Positions 24,501 through 33,135 of a DNA stretch of 64,000 nucleotides are shown piece by piece. The notes under the pieces are model-generated. The model saw only the letters and a list, made by a program, of their open reading frames with translations, was not told the DNA's origin and did no database searches. Both the position numbers and the translations under genes were made by a program. This DNA is from Plasmodium brasilianum. Lineage: Eukaryota; Apicomplexa; Aconoidasida; Haemosporida; Plasmodiidae. Position 1 is the first letter of the stretch, and every line of letters starts with the position of its first letter. The stretch is taken from positions 1,198,001 to 1,262,000 of the forward strand of contig NC_090121.1 of assembly GCF_023973825.1 (NCBI RefSeq), given 5' to 3'.

Positions 24501-27500
24501 CATTAATAAGTTTCAACCTGTACAGTATTATGGACGATAAGTATAAGAATGTATATGAAAGATATTTCAATTTGTTCAACTTGAATTTTAGCAATGTGGA
24601 GATTTCGTTTGATCTATTACTAAGACGATTTCATCAAATAGTTCGATTATCGAAAAAATATGAAAGAGTGATAATAGAGAAGAATAAGAAAATGGAAGAA
24701 ATGGATATAAATGAAATGGATTTATATAAATGTCGAAAGAAGCTTGAATATGACATAGAAGCAGCTAATAAAGAGAAGGAGAATTTAGGAAAAATGATCG
24801 AAAAAAAAGAAGAACACATAAATGTGTTTAATGAAAAATATTTGTTATTACAAAACGAATATGAGGAATGTAAAAACAAAAATATTTTTATTAACGAATT
24901 ATGTGAAATGCTAAAAAAAGAAAAGTATAACTTAGAACAAGAGCTATGTGAAAAAGAACAAAAAAATGTTAAACTGAATGACAAGAATAGTGAAATTATA
25001 AAATCATATCAAAAGGAAAAAGATTATTTACATTCATTATTAGAAGAAACGAGAGATAATAATATATTTTTAAAAGAAAAATTAGAAAATATTTTAAATC
25101 AAAATGAATCATTGAAATATGACTATGACATACGTCTAAATCAATTGAATACATTATGGCTTGAAGAGAAGGAAAATAATAAAAAAATTAGTTTTGATAT
25201 GAACAATTTGAAGGTAGAAAATAACAGCCTTGTATTAAAAGTTAATGAATTACAAAATAAAAATAGTTTAGTAAGGAACGAGCTGAGGGAAAGAATAAAA
25301 CAAATTAACATGTACAGGAATAGCTTCTCTGTTTCGAAACAGTCAATCGATGGGATTAACAATAATACTGTTAAGAAGATTAATTACAGGATTAACACCA
25401 CTAGTTATAGTGCTGCCGGTATCAGCAGTATTAGTGGTATTAGCAGCACTAACAATATTAACGGTGCTGGCGGCATCATTAACTCCAGTGGAAGTAATGA
25501 AATTGGTGCAGTGAATGTTAATGATGATAGTTATATGATGGCGAGCGGTAGCTACGTTCTAGCAGAGGACGAGCGGGAATATCGCATGGAATATGAACTG
25601 CTATTGAAAAAATTGAAGGAAAATATTGCCGACCTGAATGCACAAATTTTGCAATTAAAGGGGGAGAAGGATATACTAATTACGTCGATTGAAACATGGA
25701 GATGTTTTAGTGTAAATAGTAAAGAAGAAATAAAAAGATTAAAGAAAATATGCAGTGAGCAGTTGGAAAAGCATAAAGAATTTCTTCTTATTAACCAATC
25801 GAATGAAGAAAAATTAAAATATATAAATGATTTACTAAACACAGAGAAGAACAAATATGAAAAGGATGTAAACGAAATTAAGGAAAAATTAAAATTAGAA
25901 ATAGATAAAGTGAAGGAAGATTTGAAAGAAAAAATATATGAAATTAAAATATTGCAATATGATAAAGACAATTTAATACAAAAAATAAAATTGATTGAAA
26001 ATGAAAATAAAGAAGGACTAGATATAAAGAAGAAAGAAGAAGAGTATGTTAATCTAATAAAGCATGATAAAGCTACTCTTCAAAAAGAATATTATGATAT
26101 ATTGCAAAAGTATAATATGGAAATGGAAAGAAATAAGAAGTTGTCTAACCAAATGGATGTTCTTATTACTAGTCATAAGGAAGAAATAAGGTTGATAAAT
26201 GAAAAACTAAATACTGTAAAGAAGGAAAATTTATATCTTAATGAAATAATTCAAAAACAAGTAAATCTAAATGATAATGAACTATTGAAAAGTAGATTAG
26301 AACAGTTAGTTCAACAAAATAAAGATTTGCAAATAGAATTACAACAAAATTTGGAAAAAGAAGAAAAAATAAAATTTGAAAATGTCGAACTGAAGGAAAA
26401 ATTAAATATAGAAAAGGAAAAATTAACACAACAACAAACGTATATTGTACAGTTAAAGTCAAATTTAACGGATCCGAATATAGTAGACAAGAATGATGAT
26501 TTTATTACTAGTCTTAAGTGTAGTTTAGAAAAATCGAGAAGAGAATTACAAAGTATAACGGATCAATTTGAAAAACTGCAGTTGAATGAACAGAAAAATA
26601 TTATGCGAGTGCAGTTGCTAGAAGACAAATTGGCACATAAGGAAATAGAAAAGAAAAAATTAGAAGAGATGATAGAAAATAAGAACACAGATGATATAAT
26701 TCAATATAATAAAATAAAAACAGACTTAGATATATTAGTAGAGGAAAATAGAATATTGCTAATGCGTAAACAAGAGTATGAAGAGCAAATTGAGCAGTTG
26801 AAAAGGGAAAACGATTTGTTTGTAGCTACCAAAAATAATGATATGAATATTATTGAAAGGGACAAGTTAAAGGAGCAAGTATCACAACATTTAGTCAAGA
26901 TTAATGAAAAGGAAAAAACAATAATTAATCTGAACTTTCAAATAAAAAAGCTAAATAATGAAATTGACGAAATGAAGAAAAAATTTAATATGGATGTTAA
27001 TAATTCCATTGTAGGGAATGTTAACCCAGAGATATTGGAACAGCAGCAGATGTATAATGATAGTAATAATTATGCAGATCGTCCTCCAAATGAACAGCAA
27101 AATGTTTCATTAGAAATATATAAATACATCAATGAAAATATAGATCTAACTGCTGAACTGGAAAATAAATACGATGTTATTGAAAAGTGCAAAGACGAAA
27201 TAAAAGTTAAGAATGATGAAATAGATAAACTAAATAAAGATATTTCAATTTTGTCAAAGAGATGTAATCAATTTGAAGAGTCCCTTATCATTATGGAAAA
27301 ACATAAATTAAATATGAAGAATCATATAAAGGAAAAGGATGAAATTATCGAAAATTTAAAGAAAAAGTGCAATAATAAAGTGGACGACTTACTCTTTAGT
27401 AATAACTACTCAACAAATGTTTTTGGCAGTTTTGAACATTTGATGAATGCAACTTCTTATGATGAAATTGTTACCATGGTAAGGGGCATGTTTAACAGGG

Positions 27501-30500
27501 AAGCGAATAGTGACGAAGGGATGGATGTTAGCCTCCCCACCAACTTTAGTATTGGCACTGCCAATGGAGGAAGAACGAATGATAACGATAAAAGTAATGA
27601 TAATAATAATTATAACTATAACTATAACTATAACAGTAACGATAACAACAACTATAACAGTAACGATAACAGTAACGATAACAACAACTATAACAGTAAC
27701 GATAACAGTAACGATAACAACAACTATAACAGTAACGATAACAACAACTATAACAATAACGATGATGATAACGAGGGGAAAGGCAAACAGAACGGTCTAA
27801 CTAGAGACAGAGAAAACATCATTGTGATAAAGTGCAATATCTTGAAACTGTTCAAGTTGGGGTCCTGCTATCTGTACATTATAAACCGAAATCTAAAAGA
27901 AATTCAAATATTGAAAAAGCAAGTGAGTTCGTTAGAAGAAAACATAGAAAGCTTAAACCAATTTATTAACAATTTAAAAGATGAGAATAATAAAAATGAG
28001 TTAATAAACGTTAGTAACCTAGAACATATTATAGAGTTAAAAGGAAATATACAAAATAATGAAAATTTTATAAAAAATTTAAATAATGATATAAAAAAAA
28101 ATGAACAGTTAAATGATATTAATATAAAAAATATATATAAATATAAACGCTTCATTATACATCTAATTCAACAGAATACTTTATTTTTTGATATATTTAA
28201 AAATTTTAATGAAAAAAAAAAAGTTGATATATCTATTCTCAACAAGCTCAACAATTTGAAAAAGTCTTTTTCTTTTTACATGTACGATTCTATTATTGAT
28301 GAATTGAGAAGTAACAACAACAGTAGTTTGAGTAGTTCTAATTATGACTTTACAGAGGAACAATTTAGAAATGTTCAAGCATTCACAAATAGATTTAACT
28401 TAATTATTGATAGGGGTAATGTGCATGTGTTTAACAATAGTGAGCTTAGTGAATCTGACCAAGATACTTTCTTGTCTATTGAAAAGCGTGCAAGTGTTAA
28501 CACGATGTGCAATAATGATCATACTGGTAGTAGTTACATAAAGGATAGCATGATGATTGCCGAGTGTGCAATTGTTGATAACATCCGTGATGTAGAAAAG
28601 GATGGTGTTGTTACTGTAGAAGAATGCCAATATGGTAAATCGCACGAAAAGGGTTCGAGTTGTGAATCGCATGTGGAGGTTAGTCCACATGAAGAGCTAG
28701 CTCCACATGAGGAGGTAGATCCACATGAACAGGTAGATCCACATGAGGAGGTAGATCCACATGAGGAGGTAGATCCACATGAGGAGGTAGATCCACATGA
28801 ACAGGTAGAACCTCGTAACGAAGCGAATGAAATTGTCATAAAGGAAGAGGAATCGCACATTGATGAACTGTTCATTAAAAATGGTGAGGGAAATGTAAGT
28901 GGAAAGACGGGAATCATTCCTTTTGTGGTGATGGATAAATCAGAAGAGTTATTGAAGAGTGCCGAGGATAAGAAGTTTTACGGCGGGAAGACGGATGATG
29001 CTGCTCTGACAGATGATGCTGTTCCCATACAAGATAACGTAGCGGATAAGTCTTATGGAAATATTGAATTAGCGGAACAAAACGCTTTTGAAGAGAGTCA
29101 TCTGAACAACAGAACAAACAATGATACTCTGGAAAGGTATGAAGAGAACGTTTTAGTTAGCATGATGTATAAGAGTGAGGAGGGGGGAGTTAAATTCGAG
29201 TCTGAACCCCCATCATACAACTACTATGAAGAGAAAAAAGCTACAGGAAATACTTACAGCTATAATGGTAATGATTTTCCCTTGAGAGATGACCATAACG
29301 ACATATCAAGTAATGAAGATAGTCAAACCAACAAGTGTAGCGGTAAACTGGATGGAGATAGGTGTGAAGATAGAAATAGAGATAGATGTGAAGATAGAAA
29401 TGAAGATGGATGTGAAGATAGAAATGAAGATGGATGTGAAGATAGAAATAGAGATAGATGTGAAGATAGAAATGAAGATGGATGTGAAGATAGAAATGAA
29501 GATGGATGTGAAGATAGAAATGAAGATGGACGAGAAGATAGAAATAGAGATGGATGGGAAGATAGAAATAGAGATGGATGGGAAGATAGAAATAGAGATG
29601 GATGGGAAGATAGAAATAGAGATAGATGTGAAGATGAATATGAGGATGATATGGGGACGAGTTACGACAACAGCTCAACACATCATGGTGGGCGTAATAT
29701 AATGATAAATAGTCCAGACGATGCTAACATAATAATTGCCCTTGAGAAGTCAATGGACAACTCAAGTTATTATAACTCGTATAATGAAAAACAAGAAGGG
29801 ATGAAGGAAGAACACTTAGATGGAAATATACATGAAATGGTAGCTCATAGTAATTTTCTTGGATTTAGTGGTATGAACATATCTTGTAGTGAAAATGAAA
29901 ACAATTATTTGAACACAGTAGCTGCTATGGCAGGTAGGAATAACGATATGCTATTTGATAGCTCCTTTGGAATGTGTAAACCTGATGACTATGCTTTATC
30001 ACATCATTTACATGAACGCATTAAACATGTTAGAAGTGATGATAGCATTTGGGATAACAATGAAGTGAGCTACCTGCCGACCTATGCCGGAGGACTCAGA
30101 ACAGATGAAGAGAACGCGTATGACAATAATAAGGAGGAGGGAGCTGAAGGGGAAGAAGTGCAAGGAGTAGACAGAGCAGAAGGAGAAGAAGAAGCCCAAA
30201 AAAATACTTATGAAAACATGCAGGACCGTATATGTAAGAAGAGGGATAACCAAGAAAATAGGCATCATATTCTCGTTAGTAATAATCAGGGTCATCCAAA
30301 CTGCAATAATGATAGCCCTTACATTACAGCACTTGGTTTTAAAACATACATAAAAAAAAAAAAAATAAATGAACAGAGCAGGTACGATAATGATAACGTA
30401 TTGGTTAAGCCATATGTTGAGGTAAACAAAAAGAGGGAAAGGAAAAGAAAATATTATTCTGATTCGGAAATAGCAAAATCAGCATTTTGTTCAATTAGTA

Positions 30501-32407
30501 GGCAATCAAACAAGATTAGAAGAGTAGAAAGCATGAGTGTGCATGATGTGCAAAGTGAAGAAGAATTCCAAAATGGAATAGATATTTATAAAGATGAAGA
30601 TAATGGGGATGAAATTAATGGGGATGAAATTAATGGGGATGAAATTAATGGGGATGAAATTAATGGGGATGAAATTAATGAGGATGATGTTGATGGGAAT
30701 GACGTTGATGAGGATGAAATTGATGAGGATGAAATTGATGAGGATGCAATTGATGAGGAAGCAATTGATGAGGATGCAATTGATGAGGATGCAATTGATG
30801 AGGATGCAATTGATGAGGATGCAATTGATGAGGATGAAATTAATAAGGATGAAATTGATAAGGATGAAGCTGATGACGATGATGTTAATAATGATGAAAT
30901 TGACCATGGTGAATTCTTTCAAAGGGGGAAAGGACAAAATTGTGCAAGAACTAAAGTCCATAGTACGATTAAACCAAATTTCAGTTTTGTAAAAACATCA
31001 GCTTTTAATAATAAGGAAGGTAGAAAGAGTAATTACGATGATATATATGGAAATGCTTTAAGTAGAGATAACAATAAGAACACACAAGAGCAAGAAGAAA
31101 TAATGCGAAATGGACAGATATTTGAAAGTGAAAACAAAGATAACGATAGTAATAGAAGTTGTTATATCATATCATCCGACGAAGATTGTGAAAGTGAGCG
31201 TTATGCAACCAATGCGAGTGGTGGACAACGCGTCCAGGGGAATATAAGCAGTGCAAGTGGTGCAAGCGATGCAGATGATGAAGATGACGGTGAGGAAAAC
31301 GACGGCTCAGATGAGTACTATGAAGAAGAAAATTCTCTGAATCAAGAAGGGGAAGAAGGGGAAGAAGGGGAAGAAGGGGAAGAAGGCGATTATGACGAAA
31401 TGGCCATATATGGGGGGGAAGTGGACGAGCAGAGAGAGGAGGAGGAGGAGGAGGAGGATGAAGACGAAGTAGAAGAAGACTTAGAGGAAGGGCTACCGGA
31501 ACGGTTAGAGGAAGACTTAGGGGAAGACTTAGCGGAACGATTAGAAGACGAATTGGATGAAGGCGGAGAAGAATATGATGAGTACAACTCGGGAGAGGAA
31601 GAAAATGACCAAGGCGAAGAACCGTATGATGAATACAACTCGAGGGAGAAAGATAACGAAGCAGGTAAGCAAAATCGGGAAGATGATCATGAACATGTTC
31701 AGAAGGGTGAATATATTGAAAATTATGTTTATGATGAGAATGTTAAAGAAATTGATGTAGAAAATGAAAATGTAGAGGAAGCAGTAGAAGAAGCAGCAGA
31801 AGAGGCAATAGAAGAATCAGTGGAAGAAGCAGCAGAAGAGGCAATAGAAGAATCAGTGGAAGAATCAGTAAAAGACGCAGTAGAAGACGCAGTAGAGGAC
31901 GCAGTAGAGGACGCAGTAGAGGAAGCAGTAGAGGAGGAAGAGGACCATCTAGATAAGGTTGTTTCATCAAATGTGGATAGATCCAATTTGATTGAAGAGT
32001 TAGATACATTCCATAATGGCGATAATAACGTAAATGCAGATAAGTATAATAGTAGTTGTGAGGGTGAACACGCGAGTGAAGAACCATTAAATGAAATGAA
32101 TATAAATAAAAATGATGGCTTAACTAATAATTTTAATATTTTAAATTCATCGAATAGAGATGTTCAAAATAATCTGATGGCATATGCTGCCAATATGGAT
32201 CATGTAGGGGCTATTAGCATCGCTTCGTCAAATGAAAACAACGAAGCGTACTGTGAAGAGGGAGCGGAAGAGGAAGAGGGGGGACTACAAATAGTTGACA
32301 ACGTTGACAATATCTCCAATATTGACGATATTGCCGGGGAAGAAGTGAATATTGAACAAGAGGTGGATAAGAAGGAAAATTTAGATAACTCGAATCCCGA
32401 AGAATAG
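21518..32407 (+). CDS. Giant coiled-coil protein with acidic repeat tail, function unknown
   Basis: A single exon of about 3629 residues. The open frame extends to 21305, but that part has no ATG start and translates poly(T), so I start at the ATG at 21518 (context AAAATG). The N terminus is polar, with an Ala-Asp-rich repeat at about residues 114-158. From about residue 200 to 2260 there are long coiled-coil segments rich in Lys, Glu, Leu and Asn. They are broken by an acidic linker (about 530-575), Asn/Ser-rich linkers and an Asn-Tyr array. The last third is acidic and disordered. It contains stacked repeats: PHEEVD (28680-28810), CEDRNEDG (29360-29635), NGDEI/DEDAI (30595-30900), EEG (31345-31390) and VEEA/VEDA (31770-31940). 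Within this tail there is a basic cluster KKRERKRKYYSDSE (about 30430-30470) like a nuclear localisation signal. A hydrophobic-acidic motif YIISSDEDCESE (about 31163-31198) resembles a SUMO-interaction motif. There are no transmembrane segments and no recognisable enzyme domain. Long coiled coil plus an acidic tail resembles TPR/Mlp nuclear-basket proteins, but golgin- or centrosome-type scaffolds fit equally well. Confidence 0.9.
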   Translation: MHINMQKKDDRVMQNNKLINETSNGSIKNFSLNQNTSYTERSSSKQENEFTFRGKCDNVMMSMNDEQESSIRRNEECKKLFRPGYVLNGDAPMYDELIGDRNNEHSDDYSHNSGAAVDVAADIAADIAADVSADIAADVSADIAADVSADVSADVGIGDDDGGNDIKGSEGRFPRNSLIESLCINEIQSVEEDDLFNDSKYADKELLICLLRKKLKLKIKDYNLVMDRLIRTKEECSKKSKQIKELQVKYNKTEKECVHLKSEIEKNNYQKDVHLDNFSYYKSEYDDMKFKLRRIEEKHKEILVKNEELCKEVYTLKNEKSKFENCKNSEIEKLKNQNEKLKERYEQVRNDHNILLNKYLLTEKKIYKIEKEKKEEINQLQDAIQKGEMIKTNSVENLNKVKDILSKSMQKAEENIKKLLEVEKDRDGLKIKNEYLFKSINELKCKEGKLKNALKIFEKKYKQVIEKNNAMFAITHEFLNQKNSKIGIYRKNCDIKQVCQTHKIDKIVFDDINCFSTLYMYEIVYSSYALDSDESVEEEHGGYEEDEEEEPWERQRVKQRGRQRDKENEMEWALERKKNKSSREENKYIKIKKSKYRRLNYLLNEAQMKIISLSRSYANFEKNCANVKNVLLNDDLNIYKKHYYSNPANLFNEKTYIENILQQKVEQIQDMEIKLKEKENTIQKQKENIFRLNLEKETLIKVISALPNFSSFVQIDKNNKTCSIENFVETTVRDYLYQQMKCSNMLLEISEVTPSNVSNNNFSVVHKGARNESMNRSSVTWQTEIHPSAGNKSNGSIEEHMSSNFVSGSVNRFDTSNANQCSRTSLNDDNANQNNKKMMTLHHMVEEDLEKAIVSIENKQMSYFRKSNLLNYIDDYMVTLDIFARISQYNDQFKVENLLEDGFTFVLENIKVHSNGAGSNNLISNNPSGNSRTGNDESGHYQLSTYQAIVEELERSKKNQSDEELLRHIEEVKLLDKYKQFYHDHFLNINNIFNTLISFNLYSIMDDKYKNVYERYFNLFNLNFSNVEISFDLLLRRFHQIVRLSKKYERVIIEKNKKMEEMDINEMDLYKCRKKLEYDIEAANKEKENLGKMIEKKEEHINVFNEKYLLLQNEYEECKNKNIFINELCEMLKKEKYNLEQELCEKEQKNVKLNDKNSEIIKSYQKEKDYLHSLLEETRDNNIFLKEKLENILNQNESLKYDYDIRLNQLNTLWLEEKENNKKISFDMNNLKVENNSLVLKVNELQNKNSLVRNELRERIKQINMYRNSFSVSKQSIDGINNNTVKKINYRINTTSYSAAGISSISGISSTNNINGAGGIINSSGSNEIGAVNVNDDSYMMASGSYVLAEDEREYRMEYELLLKKLKENIADLNAQILQLKGEKDILITSIETWRCFSVNSKEEIKRLKKICSEQLEKHKEFLLINQSNEEKLKYINDLLNTEKNKYEKDVNEIKEKLKLEIDKVKEDLKEKIYEIKILQYDKDNLIQKIKLIENENKEGLDIKKKEEEYVNLIKHDKATLQKEYYDILQKYNMEMERNKKLSNQMDVLITSHKEEIRLINEKLNTVKKENLYLNEIIQKQVNLNDNELLKSRLEQLVQQNKDLQIELQQNLEKEEKIKFENVELKEKLNIEKEKLTQQQTYIVQLKSNLTDPNIVDKNDDFITSLKCSLEKSRRELQSITDQFEKLQLNEQKNIMRVQLLEDKLAHKEIEKKKLEEMIENKNTDDIIQYNKIKTDLDILVEENRILLMRKQEYEEQIEQLKRENDLFVATKNNDMNIIERDKLKEQVSQHLVKINEKEKTIINLNFQIKKLNNEIDEMKKKFNMDVNNSIVGNVNPEILEQQQMYNDSNNYADRPPNEQQNVSLEIYKYINENIDLTAELENKYDVIEKCKDEIKVKNDEIDKLNKDISILSKRCNQFEESLIIMEKHKLNMKNHIKEKDEIIENLKKKCNNKVDDLLFSNNYSTNVFGSFEHLMNATSYDEIVTMVRGMFNREANSDEGMDVSLPTNFSIGTANGGRTNDNDKSNDNNNYNYNYNYNSNDNNNYNSNDNSNDNNNYNSNDNSNDNNNYNSNDNNNYNNNDDDNEGKGKQNGLTRDRENIIVIKCNILKLFKLGSCYLYIINRNLKEIQILKKQVSSLEENIESLNQFINNLKDENNKNELINVSNLEHIIELKGNIQNNENFIKNLNNDIKKNEQLNDINIKNIYKYKRFIIHLIQQNTLFFDIFKNFNEKKKVDISILNKLNNLKKSFSFYMYDSIIDELRSNNNSSLSSSNYDFTEEQFRNVQAFTNRFNLIIDRGNVHVFNNSELSESDQDTFLSIEKRASVNTMCNNDHTGSSYIKDSMMIAECAIVDNIRDVEKDGVVTVEECQYGKSHEKGSSCESHVEVSPHEELAPHEEVDPHEQVDPHEEVDPHEEVDPHEEVDPHEQVEPRNEANEIVIKEEESHIDELFIKNGEGNVSGKTGIIPFVVMDKSEELLKSAEDKKFYGGKTDDAALTDDAVPIQDNVADKSYGNIELAEQNAFEESHLNNRTNNDTLERYEENVLVSMMYKSEEGGVKFESEPPSYNYYEEKKATGNTYSYNGNDFPLRDDHNDISSNEDSQTNKCSGKLDGDRCEDRNRDRCEDRNEDGCEDRNEDGCEDRNRDRCEDRNEDGCEDRNEDGCEDRNEDGREDRNRDGWEDRNRDGWEDRNRDGWEDRNRDRCEDEYEDDMGTSYDNSSTHHGGRNIMINSPDDANIIIALEKSMDNSSYYNSYNEKQEGMKEEHLDGNIHEMVAHSNFLGFSGMNISCSENENNYLNTVAAMAGRNNDMLFDSSFGMCKPDDYALSHHLHERIKHVRSDDSIWDNNEVSYLPTYAGGLRTDEENAYDNNKEEGAEGEEVQGVDRAEGEEEAQKNTYENMQDRICKKRDNQENRHHILVSNNQGHPNCNNDSPYITALGFKTYIKKKKINEQSRYDNDNVLVKPYVEVNKKRERKRKYYSDSEIAKSAFCSISRQSNKIRRVESMSVHDVQSEEEFQNGIDIYKDEDNGDEINGDEINGDEINGDEINGDEINEDDVDGNDVDEDEIDEDEIDEDAIDEEAIDEDAIDEDAIDEDAIDEDAIDEDEINKDEIDKDEADDDDVNNDEIDHGEFFQRGKGQNCARTKVHSTIKPNFSFVKTSAFNNKEGRKSNYDDIYGNALSRDNNKNTQEQEEIMRNGQIFESENKDNDSNRSCYIISSDEDCESERYATNASGGQRVQGNISSASGASDADDEDDGEENDGSDEYYEEENSLNQEGEEGEEGEEGEEGDYDEMAIYGGEVDEQREEEEEEEDEDEVEEDLEEGLPERLEEDLGEDLAERLEDELDEGGEEYDEYNSGEEENDQGEEPYDEYNSREKDNEAGKQNREDDHEHVQKGEYIENYVYDENVKEIDVENENVEEAVEEAAEEAIEESVEEAAEEAIEESVEESVKDAVEDAVEDAVEDAVEEAVEEEEDHLDKVVSSNVDRSNLIEELDTFHNGDNNVNADKYNSSCEGEHASEEPLNEMNINKNDGLTNNFNILNSSNRDVQNNLMAYAANMDHVGAISIASSNENNEAYCEEGAEEEEGGLQIVDNVDNISNIDDIAGEEVNIEQEVDKKENLDNSNPEE
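27594..27774 (+). repeat. Coding Asn/Tyr/Ser repeat in the coiled-coil protein
   Basis: Tandem AACTATAACAGTAACGATAAC-like units encode Asn-Tyr-Asn-Ser-Asn-Asp repeats and separate two coiled-coil segments. Low-complexity asparagine linkers of this sort are typical of Plasmodium proteins. Confidence 0.9.
28675..28812 (+). repeat. 18-bp coding repeat (PHEEVD)
   Basis: About seven copies of an 18-bp unit encode Pro-His-Glu-(Glu/Gln)-Val-Asp at the start of the acidic tail of the giant coiled-coil protein. The unit keeps the frame. Confidence 0.92.
29358..29636 (+). repeat. 24-bp coding repeat (CEDRNEDG/WEDRNRDG)
   Basis: About eleven copies of an eight-residue unit, mostly CEDRNEDG, CEDRNRDR or WEDRNRDG. 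It is rich in charged residues with a regularly spaced Cys or Trp. The repeat is in frame, and the opposite-strand frames are shadows. Confidence 0.93.
30590..30900 (+). repeat. 15-bp coding repeat (NGDEI / DEDAI)
   Basis: About twenty 15-bp units encode Asn-Gly-Asp-Glu-Ile and then Asp-Glu-Asp-(Ala/Glu)-Ile pentapeptides. It is highly acidic, with an Ile or Val every fifth residue. Confidence 0.93.
31745..31942 (+). repeat. Coding Val-Glu-Glu-Ala / Val-Glu-Asp-Ala repeat
   Basis: 12-bp and 36-bp units encode VEEA, IEES and VEDA tetrapeptides in the last acidic block of the giant coiled-coil protein. Unlike the other tail repeats it could form a charged helix. Confidence 0.9.
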
Positions 32408-32679
32408 CTTCCATATCAGTTCAACAAAAAAAAAAAAAAATAATAAATAATAAATAAATAAAAATAAATTTTTAACTGATGTTTATTAATGTAATTTTGT
32501 AAGATATATTTTAGAACGAAAAAAAAGAGAATAACCTAATTTTTTTTTTTTTTTTTTTTACCGCTCTCCTCCTTTTTTTAAAAATGATGCATTTTTTTAT
32601 ATTTATCCATTCGCATTCCCCTGTTTGTTTTCAAGTTACCGGACGCTTATTAACGCGCATATTGTTATAATGCCCCCAC

Positions 32680-32718
<39 letters not shown>

Positions 32719-32927
32719 CGTGTGTGAGCGCGCATTTTTCGTTTTAGCAGTTATAATATTCATTTTTCGCAGTTATTAATAATCTTTTTTTTTATTAATA
32801 TACGCGACTTTTTAAATTATTTTTTTAATCAGTGGCAGCTGTTACGGTACCTGTGCCTATGGACGTTTCGTGCATCCTTTAAATTTTACTTATGTTCCTG
32901 CAATAATTAAAATTATGAATAGCAGCT

Positions 32928-33135
32928 ATTATTTTGCTATTAATTTTCTATTATTTTGCTATTAATTTGCTATTATTTTGCTATTAATTTGCTAGTATTT
33001 TGCTATTAATTTGCTATTATTTTGCTATTAATTTGCTATTATTTTGCTATTAATTTGCTATTATTTTGCTATTATTTTGCTATTAATTTGCTATTATTTT
33101 GCTATTAATTTGCTATTAATTTGCTATTAATTAGT
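32928..33135. repeat. Tandem array of TTGCTATTA units
   Basis: TTTTGCTATTA and ATTTGCTATTA half-units of 11 bp alternate for about 200 bp, giving a higher-order 22-bp period. Confidence 0.92.
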
